Positions 22,671 to 34,454 of a DNA stretch of 64,000 nucleotides are shown here, one piece after another. This stretch comes from Termitomyces sp. T153 (Eukaryota > Basidiomycota > Agaricomycetes > Agaricales > Lyophyllaceae). A program made the translations under genes and the position numbers. Positions within the stretch are counted from its first letter, which is position 1. The number at the start of each line of letters is the position of its first letter. The notes below the pieces were generated by a model. The model did not search any database. It had not been told where the DNA came from and saw only the letters and a list, made by a program, of their open reading frames with translations. The stretch covers positions 248,001-312,000 of the forward strand of contig JACKQL020000054.1 of assembly GCA_018296165.2 (NCBI GenBank), in the 5' to 3' direction.

Positions 22671-24585
22671 TTACGTTTGAATGTGATTTGTCTGAAGTGA
22701 GGTTCCCGAGGACATGGACATGTTGAGCCTACCCCTACTTTCTGCTGGTTCAATACTTGTATCAGGAAGGTTAGGTCCCAATCCCAATTTTTGGCCAGGA
22801 AGATGTGTGTTGGTGGAGATGGAGATGTGATGAATGGCATCGGTTTGTTTGGATAGGGCCTCCCTGTTGTTAAGGGATGCAAGGAGACAATTGACGAACA
22901 CTGGGGATAGTTGAATAGAGATGATGTTGGGGATGAGAGACTTACAATTGCTGACTAGGAAGTAGAGTGCTATGAATACAAAGTTGTTAGGCCAGAGGGT
23001 GTAGCTGATGAAGCAGATCGTGCAACAGATGCTAGTATCCGATCATTTATGGATCATCAGAGCTCGTGTATTGAGTATTTGCTCGGTAGGTGACGTACGT
23101 TGTAAGAAGAGCTGGTTAGGATTAGGATTTGTTAGCAGTGCTTTTAGTAATAGTAATAGTAATAGTAAGGTAGCACACACACCTGTGTTAATGGTGTACA
23201 TCATGAGTCTCTTGACGAGTGATTTGGCTCTTGGAATGGGGACAGTTGAGTGAGTGTTGGAGAGCCTCATTGACAGTCCCTGATATTTATTTACCTTTTG
23301 AACCCGGTGTGGTGGTGCCAAAGATTGATGCATAGGAAGATTGCAATAAGTATGTCAGATACTACATCACTTCCAAACCCTATATACATCAAGTACTGAT
23401 GGAATGTATGAAGTGAATTCTGGCCCCCTTGGATTAATGTCTGACTTACTGATATTTTTGAGAAATGTGCTATTGTCCCTCCAATGTACCTACAGTCGGT
23501 GTTGTATATATGAGATTTCGCATGTTAGGTTTGGTACATACCCATATATAGCGAAAACTTGATGGTGATACTCGTTTTAGTTTTATATGAGGGAAAAAGT
23601 CGGGCTCACGAAAACCAGATACTAAGAAGTTGGTTTAGTATGTTTGGATACCCTGAGTTTTCATAGAACTATACCACAGGAAAGAAGAGAGAATAAAGCC
23701 TGTTTGTGATCAGCTTATGAGAACGGGGTATCCTCGAAAGATTGAGGCCTACGATGCAAATGACTAGTAATTTATTTTTCCCGGACACTATGTTTGGGAC
23801 TTGGTCAGAGACAACGTTATATAGCGATGAAGGTGAGTTTACGTACAAATCCAGACACGGCGCCCAAAAACACTGGAAACACAAGGATGATCATTCATTT
23901 TAGAAAGGTGGTCGTTGAGTTATGACATACCATCTGACGATTAACATGATGATATTCTATATTGAACTTTTATTAGGGTTTTAATTGACATGATGCTGCT
24001 GTCTTGGGAAACCTACCGAGACATACACTTGCGCCTGCCGAGTCGATCAAATCATAAGCTCCATCACAGAAATAACTGCACTCACAAGGACACTCCTGTG
24101 AGCATCGGGGGTGTTTTGAGTACCCATGATTTGACTGTGGAAATTGAGGTATTGACTGACCAGGCAGGTATCTTCATCGCAGCATAATTTCCAAAGTTCA
24201 GAATCATATAAAAGTACAGGGCATGAGCTATGAAAGCCAGATGCAGGGTGTCCAGTATCCTGATATATATCATCTATAAGTCAGGAAGACTACATAGTAT
24301 GCGCAGCCATTCGTACCAAAGGAGGGATATCTAATGAGTTTGATTCAGTGCCTGAACCGGAGGGAATGAAACCTTACTGCTGTTTTTAACCATTTCCCAT
24401 CTTTTTGACTGTTTGTGAAGTATGTGTAGGACTGGACACATGCTATGCCGTAGAGACTGGAACGAGAATGATTGAGTTGATAGTACAGGAGAGAGCGTGG
24501 AGTAGTACATTCCGGTGACGAATCCACCTATGAAGATGGCTCCTAGGATGCCATCAAGCGAAACAAGAGGATGAAAAGTAGGCAT
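22671..24585 (-). CDS. DUF6534-like multi-pass membrane protein, paralogue B
   Basis: Exon 1 is 24585-24509 (SLDGILGAIFIGGFVTG) and exon 2 is 24456-24378 (LYGIACVQSYTYFTNSQKDG). A later exon near 24252-24180 has ILDTLHLAFIAHALYFYMIL. Near 23275-23190 the frame gives the conserved cytoplasmic loop and helix KSLVKRLMMYTINTGV. Near 23000-22950 CFISYTLWPNNFVFIALYF follows, and the final exon from about 22890 has VNCLLASLNNREAL and a 50-residue tail ending at 22671. An AGTAAT microsatellite (about 23144-23171) sits in an intron. Paralogue A lies 890 bases downstream in the same direction. Function unknown; some middle exon borders are uncertain. Confidence 0.68.
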
Positions 24586-25599
24586 TAAGTATCAATGGAA
24601 GAAAAACGATTTAAATTGAGCTGCTGTTTTTATAGCAGTTTGAGAAGTGATGACCAAGCCGGATGAGTCGTCACACCAGCTCTGATTTCGGTAATGGTGA
24701 ACTCTGAGCTTCGGGATATCATGTCGGTATCATCCCTGGCCCAAGTGATGTATCATCAAATTCTTCTTCGAAGAACTCCCGTTATGGCAGTCATTGTATT
24801 AGATGCTAGCAAATGCTTGTACTGACCATCAGTGCAGTGCATCAAACTCAGGGCTAGACAGTTATGGTGCGCAAACACGGTCCGGTTACGGACGGTTGAA
24901 GCTGTGGATTAAGTTGAACTTTTGATGACATCCGAAAACCTTTGATAACGGTCCACACCAGGCACCGCTATGGCCCATTTGCCATTCTGCCTTGTTCGAC
25001 TTCTGCACTGTTTAGAAACTGTGATAGCGGCTTTGCAAATGACCTGAATTCAAGTGTCAATGAAAGGATTAGTAGTAAGTTGGCTTTTTTTTTGGGTTTG
25101 GGTTTGAGAACAAAGCTCATCCCGGCTGGATGATATGCTCCAAATAGCCTTGCATAGTGACAGATGCCGTACCGTATACTACCAGAATCATGCCATACTC
25201 CGATGCTAGAATCTTTCCCCATGGTATGCTTCACGGTCACTGTAATAGTGACCGTAACTGTAACTAACTGTAACTGTTTTTTTTACCTTTCCCATGTGTG
25301 CGGTGTGCGGTGTGGGCCGTGAACGCCGATGGACAATGGGCCTAGTGCATGACCATGATCAGTTTCAGACAAAACTTGACATCTTCTTATCATGATGTTT
25401 CAAGCTTCAAATCTACAGCCCATGGGTGTCAGGTTGATATTATTATGTTGCTGTGAATTTTCGATGACTTCCAGTGAGGTACTGTGGTTTAATTATTCCG
25501 AGTTGGAGTATTCACTCGCTGAGTACTGAGTGTTATGTATACACCCGTTGCTTTTTGCACTGTCAACGCAGAAGTATTGATGATTGGACTAGCACAATC
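24586..25599. other. Intergenic, no gene seen
   Basis: No gene recognised. Around 25235-25280 there is a short run of related units, GTGACCGTAACTGTAACTAA. Confidence 0.45.
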
Positions 25600-25795
25600 T
25601 AGATGCATCAGATCAGATTACGAAGTGCCACATCCTCGGACGTCATCTTTGAGCTTCCTGTTGTTGGTCCGCGGAGTGGACTAAAAAAACGGGCTGAGGG
25701 GCAATTTGTGTGTTTGCCTTCTTCTTGCTATCATTATTCTACCTTCTATCATTACTATATGGACCAACCGCTCTATAGATATCAAGAAACTACTA
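25600..25795 (+). pseudogene. Decayed duplicate of the promoter and start codon region of the RRM gene at 43850
   Basis: This stretch follows 43722-43865 in order: GATGCATCAGA, CCACATCCTCGGACGTCAT, GTCCGCGG, a TATA-box equivalent (GGACTAAAAAAACGGG for GGCTATAAAAGCGGG), then TTCTACCTTCTATCATTAC and ATATGGAC in place of ATATGGGC. After the ATG the match is soon lost. Most differences are transitions at former C/G positions. It marks the left edge of the first transposon block. Confidence 0.75.
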
Positions 25796-26117
25796 GTAGC
25801 CACAGCTGTAGAACTAGGAACCAGGCTGCACTACAGACAATTTCGTCTGAGAATTGCCAGCTGAAAGTATAGAAGCTAAGTTCAACTTTTGAGATTCATC
25901 TTTTTCTTCCAGCACCAGGTCTGAGGTCTCCTTACAGGCTGATTGAGGCATCTAGGAGAGCATCCACATTTTATATCCTGACAGTAGTATACATACAGTA
26001 AGCTTAGGAATGTTAGGCAGCAAAGAAAAGATAAGAGCAACATATCACAAGTCCGGAGCTTTTGGTTGACCATGGGAAAGTACAGATTAATAGAGTATAT
26101 GTTCACTAAATTAGCAT

Positions 26118-26208
26118 CTGTTTGGGACAAGTCCATTTAGTGACTATATATGGTCACTAAATGGCCTGTCAAACTTACCACATATGGTCATTAATTTATC
26201 CCAAACAC
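26118..26208. mobile_element. Small inverted-repeat element, possible MITE
   Basis: Outer arms TGTTTGGGA (26119-26127) and TCCCAAACA (26199-26207), and inner arms CCATTTAGTGAC (26133-26144) and GGTCACTAAATGG (26152-26164), make a strong foldback. No clear target-site duplication was seen. Confidence 0.45.
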
Positions 26209-27381
26209 TGCACCCTGCACCACAGCTTTTTTTCTAAGAAAACAAAAACCAGCCAACAGTCTTTGCATATTTGCAAGCTGAGCTCTCTAGGCCCTCCCAA
26301 GCTGCTTATCAGGCCTGAATCAACCTTCAACCTATGACTATTTGAAATAAATGAGGCATTTGCAAGTCAGGCAGTGTAATCCATTGAAAGCTTGGGATTC
26401 CATATTACACAGTCATTATACACATGGTGCAATTGTGATTGGACATCTGTTGAGTCGTAGGCAGTGTTTTTCATTTTGGTCTTCATTTTTTTATTTGGTC
26501 TAAGCATTGTGCCCTTTCTTTCTCATCCTTACCACTTTCTGTCTTTCACCTTTCCCTTCTCTTCCATCATTGCTAACCACTACCCTCTTCACAGCTGGCA
26601 CCCACTGAATTGCAACAGGTCCCAATATTGCAAAACAGTATGGCGCACATCAGTTTGTTATGTTGATATATATATTGGGAGTAGGATGGGCATGGTGGCT
26701 GCAAGGAGTGATGGAGTCAGTCTTTGTGTTTCAGCCTGCTTCTTTGCTCAATTGTTGTTACATTGCATTGTGTCTGTACACTACACTTTCTGTTTGTAAT
26801 ATGTACTCATGCTTTTGTTTTTGTTATTTGTTTTTGGTGTAGATCTTCTATATTTTTACATATTGTATCCATTGCTCTTACTAGGTTGTCTCTCTTTTAT
26901 TTTTAAAAAAAATCAATTTATTCATGCTTGGTGCATAGTGCCATGTTGTATGGTACTACCAAAGTTCTACAAGAGCCATGAAAATCCAAATCCCCCTGCA
27001 TACATGGAGAATGAGCTGGCTGGCCTTCCCAAGCTGTTTTTGTTTGTGCTCCCTTGTCATATCCATAAGGCTTGCAATGGGCTTGGGGTGCTATGAGTGC
27101 CTACCACTAGTGGTGGTTGGCTTGGGTCAAGCAACACAGTGTTGCACCCAATCCAGGGGAGTAAGTTAAGTGAAGGATGGAGAGGGGAGAAGCACTGGTG
27201 CCAATATCAGGGAAGGAGAGGGAGTATAGTCAAGATTTGAGGCTTGGTTGAGCCAACAGTCAGGGACTATTTAAGGTGGAGGATGTACTGGAGATGGGAT
27301 GTTAGGTCTTGAGTATGTAAGGCTTCAGGTGTTTTGTGGCATGGATGAGTCTAAAGAGGTGCTCTAAGACATAAGGTTTGC

Positions 27382-28274
27382 TTAGTAGGTAGGAAATAGA
27401 CTCAGCTTTGTGTTTGAGTTTGTGCCATAAGTGTCAATGACATTTGAACTGGTAGTGGCAGCATTCAACAAGGAGATGGCATACAGTCTCAACAGTGAGA
27501 TTCCCACAATGCAGACATACTGGCATTTCAGATTGGTGCATACAGAACAGAGTGGGATGTGGTGAGTGCAGAGTTGGGTGAGGAGGGCAGAGTGGAACTG
27601 ATCAAGCAGTTGTGTGAGGTGGAGGTATTTCTTTGAGGGTAGTGACTGGTTGATGGCATGGCAGTCAGCATAATGGGGTAAACATTTCCATTGGACTCTC
27701 CATTTCACCAGGAGTATGTCAGATGCTGCCTGGCATGTCATGCTAATACTGATTGAGAGTGCAGTCCAGCAAAGAGTGGCTGGCAGAGATTTGATGTTGC
27801 TGGTGTGACCTTGTGAGGCTTGCTTTGCAAGCTTGTTGGCATGTTCATTGGGTCTGAAGCTGACATGTTCTGATGTCCAGTGCAACTGGAGGTCAATGAC
27901 ACCTTTAGTAGGTTGTCCCACTTGGATTTGCTATGTAGTGGATGTCAATGTTCTGTGGCTTGGATGAGGCAATCCTGCTTGATATGAAGGAGCTCAACTG
28001 CCTTGCAGACTAGGTCAAGGAGGTAATGTGAAGGGTGGGGATGCTGGTTGAGGAGGGCTCTTAGTATTGCTTGACTGTCACTGCCAATAATGGCCAATGC
28101 AGGAAGTTTGCAGGACAAAAGGATCAGTAAGTGCAGGGCAAGAATAACACCTACTATCTTGGCTTCAAAGCCAGTTTTCTCACACTTGCTACTGAGGTGG
28201 TAGCACAGGTGCTGCATTTCCACCCCATTAATGTAGAGCACTGCCAATGCTCCAATGCTGTTCTCAAAACCCAA
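27382..28274 (-). pseudogene. RNase H and C-terminal part of LINE copy 1 ORF2
   Basis: Two frames. 28274-27945 has GFENSIGALAVLY, KTGFEAKIVGVILALHLL (the Glu of RNase H) and IIGSDSQAILRALLNQHPHP (Asp). 27921-27382 has LQLHWTSEHVSFRPNEHANKLAKQAS, the fourth active-site region with Asp replaced by His or Asn (HANKLA for xADxLA), and the HLTQLL-HIPL tail. A stop and frame change separate them. Confidence 0.85.
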
Positions 28275-28424
28275 GCCATCACAATAAACAATGGCAGGGG
28301 CCTTGGCAAAGGTGTCATTAGCAAGCTGAGGGGCATAATCCTTGTCCTGTGCTATGGGAGTTGAGAAGGATGGTGAGTAGTTTGGATAGCATCTGACAGG
28401 CTTGACAGTCTTAATTGTTTTGAG

Positions 28425-29440
28425 TTAACCCCAGTAACAAAGTAAAGGTAGTGGAGTGGGGATTGGTGCCAGGCAACATATTTCCAAGCTGCATGGTAGA
28501 CAGGGGAGTGGAGGGAGTGGGATGGTGGAAGGGAGGCAAGACATACTGCAGCATGGAAAAGGACTTTCTTTTAAAGGAATTAGAAACAAATGTTCAAACA
28601 AATAATTATGGTTCAATTCAATCAAATAAAACACCAGATTGAAGTCTAGTCTATGTTGTAAGCCTAGGTAATCCACTCCCTGGAGATTTTGAGCTGCATG
28701 CCAAATATTGCTTGATGGTCTTGCAATCCCCCCTCCCTTTTATACTGCTCTCCTCACACATGGACTACAATGTCCCATGCATGCTCCTGTTGTCATTCCA
28801 GTTCTTCATTGCCTGATGCCAACAAATTTTTGTGACTCCATGTGCTTGGCAGAAGGTTTGGTCCCCACTCCTCTTGCCTGATCATGTTCCTTTCCTTTCT
28901 CAAGTTCTTTCCTAACCTTCTCATCATCTCTTGGTCCAATTGAGGGTTGTTTTGTGTGCTAATTTGAGGGAGGGAGGTGGTTGCTGGCTGGGGAGGGTAG
29001 GAGAGCACTTTCTTGGCATTGGTTAGGAAGTGACTGACCCAAGTTAGCACTGCCACCTGTGAGGCAAGTCTGGCCATCAGTGCAATCACTGTCTTGATTA
29101 CTGATGTGGATGAATCCTTACTCCTTTGCCTGTTGTGCTGCTCAGGCATTGTTTTTAGTGTCTTTTATAGGATCATTGGTGTATTTTGTAAGTACCCCTT
29201 CTGCCTACTGTTTTCAGCTTGATTTTGCTTACAGTTTTCAGCAAGATTAATACTTTTATTGGTATATTGAGGGGGGACTTTTTCTACTTATTCTGTCATT
29301 TCTCTTTGGTGAGAGACAGTGTAACACCTCCCCCACACTGTACTGACTGCCCTCAGTCAGCAGTGTCTTTTATCCCAGCCACACTCCCTGAATCAACTCA
29401 AAACATTTTTTTTTTCTTTTTTTTTTTTTTGTTAAGAAAA
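28425..29440. mobile_element. Sequence interrupting the reverse transcriptase of LINE copy 1, possibly a nested element
   Basis: This stretch replaces the part of the reverse transcriptase seen in copy 2. It holds a promoter-like CCCTTTTATACTGCTC (about 28735), a Pro/Ser-rich minus-strand frame (28793-29149) and an almost pure T run at 29407-29431, which would be the A tail of a minus-strand retroelement. It could be a nested insertion or simply diverged LINE sequence. Confidence 0.35.
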
Positions 29441-29533
29441 ATGTCTTTCTCCTCCCTGTCTTGGGTTGTTCCCCTCAAATTTTTTGCCCTTGATCTCTTC
29501 CCTGGACCTATAAAACCTCTTTGTTTTTGTCAC

Positions 29534-30121
29534 CTACTCTTTGTCATGCCTTTGCTGACCTCTCCTTTCTGCAAACTGCCTACTGCACCCTGTGCTGCTA
29601 CTGCTTTGCCAACTGCTCCTTCTGAGCCCCTCAATCATGTTGTGTTGTTCAATTGTGTTTGGAAAGGCACCCTGGACATTGAGGAAGAGGGCCACTGCAA
29701 CATAACCAGATTGACAGGCACCCTTGATTCTGGCAACCACAGTATACATTGTGTTGGTGGTGCTACAGCCTGTATGGCCACTGAATTGAGTTGCAGGAAG
29801 CATAGCATATTCCTCTGCAAGGAAGGAAAGGCCAGTGGCAACAATGGTCAAGAGGAGCTTCCCAATTGTATTGAGAAGTCCTATCAGTCAGTAGGCTTTA
29901 GCCTCAGTGTAGCCTGGTTTGCTCAGTCTGTGGAGGACTAGGGTGGTGGAAATGAGCCAGGACTCATGGTAGACATTCAGCTCAAAGACAGCACAGAAAA
30001 TGTAGTAGAGATGGTCTACCAACAAATCAGTGCATTTCTGCAGGACCATGTTCAGGATCCCATCAGTTCTGGGGCCTTGTGGGGCTTCAATTGTGCCATG
30101 GCAGTGATGATGTGGCTCCAC
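29534..30121 (-). pseudogene. Reverse transcriptase N-terminal part of LINE copy 1
   Basis: Frame 30121-29888 has ILNMVLQKCTDLLVDHLYYI and ESWLISTTLVLHRLSKPGYT, which match PNIVLMRCVDTLVDHLYFI and STMLVLHKPGRPAYN of copy 2. Frame 29851-29534 has LPATQFSGHTGCSTTNTMYT and VALFLNVQGAFPN, the catalytic A motif with Asp changed to Asn. Confidence 0.85.
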
Positions 30122-30499
30122 TTCAGAAAGCAGGTGCTGGGCAGGGGTTTTGGATAGGCAGAGTGAGGAATAGAGGGGAAGAGGAGGGAGGTGGAAAAAG
30201 AGACTCAGCTAATACTTCAGCCTTTTGTGCATTTGTTGTGGCCCAATGGGCATTGTCATTGCATCCAATCTTGAGTTCAGGTATTCACATGAAGTGTCTG
30301 TGGGCTTCTATACAATGTATTCATTTGCTGTGAAGATTTGTTCTGCATCAATATTCTCCAGCCATTCAACCCAGTGCTCTTCCTTGGCTTTGTGGATTTT
30401 CTCTGCCATTAGGCATGAGAGATAGTCAGTCTTGGCTTTGGCTGGATGGTTAGCAACATCATGGTATTTATATGCTGGGTTGTTGGCTTTTGTTCTTTT

Positions 30500-31584
30500 T
30501 TTTTTCAGAGCTGTTAGCTCCTTGGTCTTCCCAATCCACCTTGTGGAAATTTTTGGATGGAAGTTGGGGAGTGCAAGGGACTAGGAGTTTGATGATGGTG
30601 GTGATTGGCATGTGGTTGGCATTGGGTGGGCAGAGTGAGAGCAATATGTTGCAGGTCACAATGGGGTCAAATCCATTCTGTCATCTCCCAATGTTGTTGA
30701 GCTGGGTTGAGCAGTCTTGGGGCATGCTGAATGTAGGTATAGGTAGGCCTGGGGGGAGGGCAAGTTCCATGTGAAAACATCCCAGTAGCTGGAGTAGGGG
30801 TTGTATGTCATTCCAAAATGAGTTGAGGTGGCAATTCTCAATAGTCTTCCAGATTGGGTAGTGTCAGTTGAAGTTGCCAAGCCATAGCATGTGATTGCTT
30901 CATTGGGAGCAGGTTGTTTGGAAGGATGCAGAAAGGAATGTGGATAGGGAGTTGAGGCTGTTGTTGTTGGTGCAATTGTTGTAGATGTTGAAGAGAGTGA
31001 GAAAGCCATGGGTGCTTGTGAACCAGATAGCTAAGATGTCTGGTGAAGGGACATTGAATGAGGAGTATGAATCTGTGAATATGTTAGCATTGACTAGGAT
31101 CATGGATCACATACAGCTATTGCCATCATGGAGGTGTGAGTGGGGGTAATGAATTATCCATTTTGAGGTGGTTTTGGTGTTCCCTACACTGTTGAGGTAG
31201 GGCTCTTGCAGGGCTATGACATGCCAATCCTCTGGCCAGGCAGTGCCAAGAAGGGCTTGCTGGGCTACATCCAATTTGCATATGTTCTATTGTCAGACTT
31301 GTAAACACACCAAGGCATACCTCAGACCACTCATTGTGAGGAGGTTGGGAGAGAGCTAGTCTGGAAGGCCACAGGAGCCTTGCAGCTGAGTTTCCAGATA
31401 TCAGTGAGAGCCACCTAGTAGTGTTCCAGACCTGAGGGCTCTGGAGGTGCAGAGTAGTCAACCTATGGAGTGAGTATGGGGCTAAACTTTGACAGTTTCT
31501 TTGGGTTGAGGACTCAGGTGCAAGGATCCCCAGTGAGGAAGTAGGGCATACTGTTTTTGGAATAGCAAGTATCCAGGTCATCAC
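30500..31584 (-). pseudogene. AP-type endonuclease domain of LINE copy 1 ORF2
   Basis: In shifting minus-strand frames: EDWHVIALQEPYLNSVGNTK (about 31230), SMILVNANIFTDSYSSFNV (about 31100), LFNIYNNCTNNNSLN (about 30975) and CYGLGxFNWH-like remains (about 30885). These match motifs of copy 2 (WDVIALQELHIDRLGNT, LINANIPTDTY, LFNVYNDCTHDNS, MLWLGNFNRHH). Confidence 0.8.
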
Positions 31585-31620
31585 AGCATTTCCTAAAAAT
31601 TAGGCAAGAGCAAGTTGAGC

Positions 31621-32900
31621 TCATGTGTTTTGACTCTGGTCTGCAAGAGACACAGATTGAAGATGTTCCTGAGGGACAAGCATCAAAAGTGTGGGTGGGG
31701 CTAGTGCAGTGGGAGCAGTGTTCTGGCTTCTTGCAATTAATACAGATGTGGCCATATTCCTGATACTTGTTGCAGTGAAGTGGCTCTTAATGTCCTTGCA
31801 GACTACAAAATGATGTCCAGTGACAAAATTGCACTCATGGAGAAGGCAATTGGCAGCTTTCACTGAGTTGCAGAGCACCTTGAGGGATGTGACCACATGT
31901 TTTGCATCACAATGGTCCTCCTTTTTCAGCCAAATGGCTGAGGTAATGCAGCCCAAGGTAAGGCTATTCTTGTTCTCAAAAGTGGCAAAGTTGTCAGTGC
32001 TGGAGGGGTCAAAGACCCCTCCACACAAAATGAAGTGAATGATAAGAGTGTGCACCTTATCAACAACCTGTGCAGAGTTGCCCAAGCATGTTTTGGCAAG
32101 CTCCCATATAGGGTCATGTGCATAGCTTCTGAACTGTATAGCTGATTCTGGCAAGTCAAATTCAAAAGAGGTAGGCACCTTGCCTGAGCCAGGTGATTCT
32201 GCAAATGAAGGTCCTCAATGGTGGTAGAGAAATGACAGCCAAGTCAGTGCTATATTTGTCAATCTCTGCAAGGAGCTTGTTTGTGCAAGTGCAAAGTTTG
32301 GCATTCATGGCTGGGTTGTGTTTGGCAGGTGCATCTGCACTTGTGGTGTTGACCATGACAAGGATGGTCTTTGCATCATGGAGGAGTTGAGTTGGGTGTG
32401 CTGGGGGAGTGTGGTCAGGTTGAATTCTGGCAAAATTGTTGGTGGTTTGGTGCTGGCAATGTTAGCCCATGACTGGTGGAAGGGAGGAGGCTGTTGGGCC
32501 AGGAGAGTAGGGGCAGCTGCAAGCTTGAAGACAACATTGTTAAGGGAGGAGGAGACAGATTCAAGCTGGCTTCAGCCACTCTTGAGAGCTAGAGTGGTCT
32601 TGGCCTGTGTAGTTCCATTCACAGAGTTGAAGTCTACAGATTTGACCACATGGAGGGCAACAGGTTTGAGATATTTGAAGACCTTGGATATGATTGTATC
32701 TGCAAGAATCACTGAAATCTTGTCAGTTATGTCATCCTCCAACAAGAACACAACCACAAGGACTGTGTTCTTTGCCTCATTGTTGAGCTTTGGTCCCTTG
32801 AGAATGATGACCATGGGTCATCAGCACATGTACAAGCTTCATGTGGTTGTATGGCTCTTCTGCAAGTATCCATCCTTTGGCCTCCAGCCAATGTCAAGCT
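31621..32900 (-). pseudogene. ORF1 (Gag-like) of LINE copy 1
   Basis: Frame 32178-31621 has FRSYAHDPIWELAKTCLGN, VVDKVHTLIIHFILCGGVFDP and ITSAIWLKKEDHCDAKHVV, followed by a region with few remaining zinc-knuckle Cys/His. The upstream part (32200-32900) is broken by stops, with LIARPP-type remains near 33115. The same ORF1 motifs occur in copy 3 on the plus strand (DLFSVLFSKN, TIFSAHWFSRPN). Confidence 0.75.
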
Positions 32901-33626
32901 TTGATCACTGATTTGACCAGGGCCACCAAACCTGTGGAGCAAGGTACTGAATTTGGAGTGAGTTGGTAGTTGTTGGATGGGGACTGGGGTCCCTGCACAA
33001 CTGGCTCTGCAAGAAGGCTGTTTTGATGGTAGTCTGGTTGACATAGGTATGTGTTTTGGGCAGAGCTATGTATGTCAAGGCAGTGACCAATGGTGGGTGG
33101 TGGCTTGTGGGCTAGAAGAAGCATCTAAAAACAAGCTAGGAGTACTTGAATTACTAACTATAACTTTAAAACCACCAGGACCCCAAAAGGGATGATGGAG
33201 GTTGAAGGTCAAGAAGCAGTCAGATTGTTTGTTATTCCAGTACCTTGGGCTTTGTAACAGCCTTGCAGTTCTGACAAAGACAATGGCTGTGGTCTTGAAG
33301 TGATGGTCTGCAACATCATGTCAATTGTCTCTGCATGTATCATGGGAATTGCTTATGGACCTTTACAATACATATGCAGTCCTGGATCTAGAAATTTTGT
33401 ATAGCAATAGTAGAGATGAATGCAATTACAAAGGCTGTTTCATGGCAATCATAATTTGTGGAATAGTCATGGGAACAGCTATTGGTATTTAGCTCTACTA
33501 ATTTTCAGTCATATTGTTGTATATATGTCAATACTAAATGAGCTCCTCAGTATGATTCCTATTTAAGCTATTCTCACATCTCTCTCCTCAAGCACAATCT
33601 GAACAACTGAGGTGAAAGTGCTGCCT

Positions 33627-34454
33627 ATGCAAATCAACCATTTCAGTGAAACAGAGGTGATGTGTCACCTCCTGGCAAACCACATGCCTCCTGCCTGTGT
33701 AAATCATGCATATACTTATGGTATATGCTTCCTTGATCACCACTGGTCAGGGGGCACACTGCATGTGGACCTGTTCATGAGGGTTGACAATGAATGCCAT
33801 TGTCAACTCCAAACCATCAGTGTGCCCCCTGCATTGGAGGAGTATGATGGGTGGTATGCCCCACCACTGACAATCTGGAGCACTTCCAAGTGCTCCTCTG
33901 ACTTTATAAGAGTAGAGGCCACTGTCCACTCAGCATGGCTGAATGGCTGCACTATGGTGAGACTGGTATCTTCACTCACCTCCTGCACTGACCTGCAAGT
34001 GGTGAGAGCTGCCCTTGCACAAGTGGAGGAGCCATCTTCTGTAGATCCTCCCATGAGTGCAGCTCCAACTGAGAAGGGGCCCTCTTTGTCAGTGGCTTTG
34101 GCCACTACTGACCCTGCTATGAGCTCTAGTGCATCCTCTCAGAATGCACCTGCAGAGGAGTCCATGGAACTGGACTACACCAACAACTCATTGGCACCTA
34201 CAAATTCCCAACCAGTGATGACTCCACAAGCTGTCCCCAGCCCATCAGATGCAGCCATAGTGATTAATGTAGCTACTTCAACTGCTCCTGAGGCTGGATC
34301 AAGTGGCTCCATTGATATGGCTAACACTATATCAAAGTGCTGGGTAGACATTATGAGCATGAGGAAGCAGCAGCCTCAAAGATGGATGAGCAGGCTGGGT
34401 GAACTACCATTGGAGTTTATTAGCAACATTGAAGAACAAATGTGGGCTCACTGA
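33627..34454 (+). CDS. Unidentified 275-codon ORF between LINE copies 1 and 2
   Basis: Open frame from ATG 33627 to TGA 34452-34454 (a GTG at 33612 is in frame). The first 120 residues are Cys/His/Trp-rich (for example HAYTYGICFLDHHWSGGTLH and EYDGWYAPPLTIWSTSKCS); the rest is Pro/Ala/Ser/Thr-rich and probably disordered. A possible TATA element (CTATTTAAGC, 33562-33571) and a pyrimidine-rich leader lie upstream. Despite lying in CpG-free, heavily decayed DNA the frame is intact. I do not recognise the product. It may be a transposon-borne gene, a captured host gene fragment, or a young ORF. Confidence 0.4.
   Translation: MQINHFSETEVMCHLLANHMPPACVNHAYTYGICFLDHHWSGGTLHVDLFMRVDNECHCQLQTISVPPALEEYDGWYAPPLTIWSTSKCSSDFIRVEATVHSAWLNGCTMVRLVSSLTSCTDLQVVRAALAQVEEPSSVDPPMSAAPTEKGPSLSVALATTDPAMSSSASSQNAPAEESMELDYTNNSLAPTNSQPVMTPQAVPSPSDAAIVINVATSTAPEAGSSGSIDMANTISKCWVDIMSMRKQQPQRWMSRLGELPLEFISNIEEQMWAH

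Larger units (their letters stand above)
26897..33124 (-). mobile_element. Non-LTR retrotransposon (Tad-like LINE), old copy 1
   Basis: Complete layout of a fungal LINE read on the minus strand: ORF1 (about 33124-31620), ORF2 endonuclease (31584-30500), reverse transcriptase (30121-29534), RNase H (28274-27382) and a 3' end with AATAAATTGATT followed by an A/T-only tail at 26897-26910. The 3' tail matches that of copy 2. The core of the reverse transcriptase (the xxDD box) is missing between 29534 and 28274. Many stops and frame changes; CpG is almost absent over the whole length. RNase H after the reverse transcriptase and an ORF1 before an endonuclease fit the Tad clade; the clade is inferred. 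Confidence 0.85.

Noticed and set aside
29219..29941. 240-codon plus-strand ORF
   Set aside because: It is the antisense reading of the reverse transcriptase of LINE copy 1.
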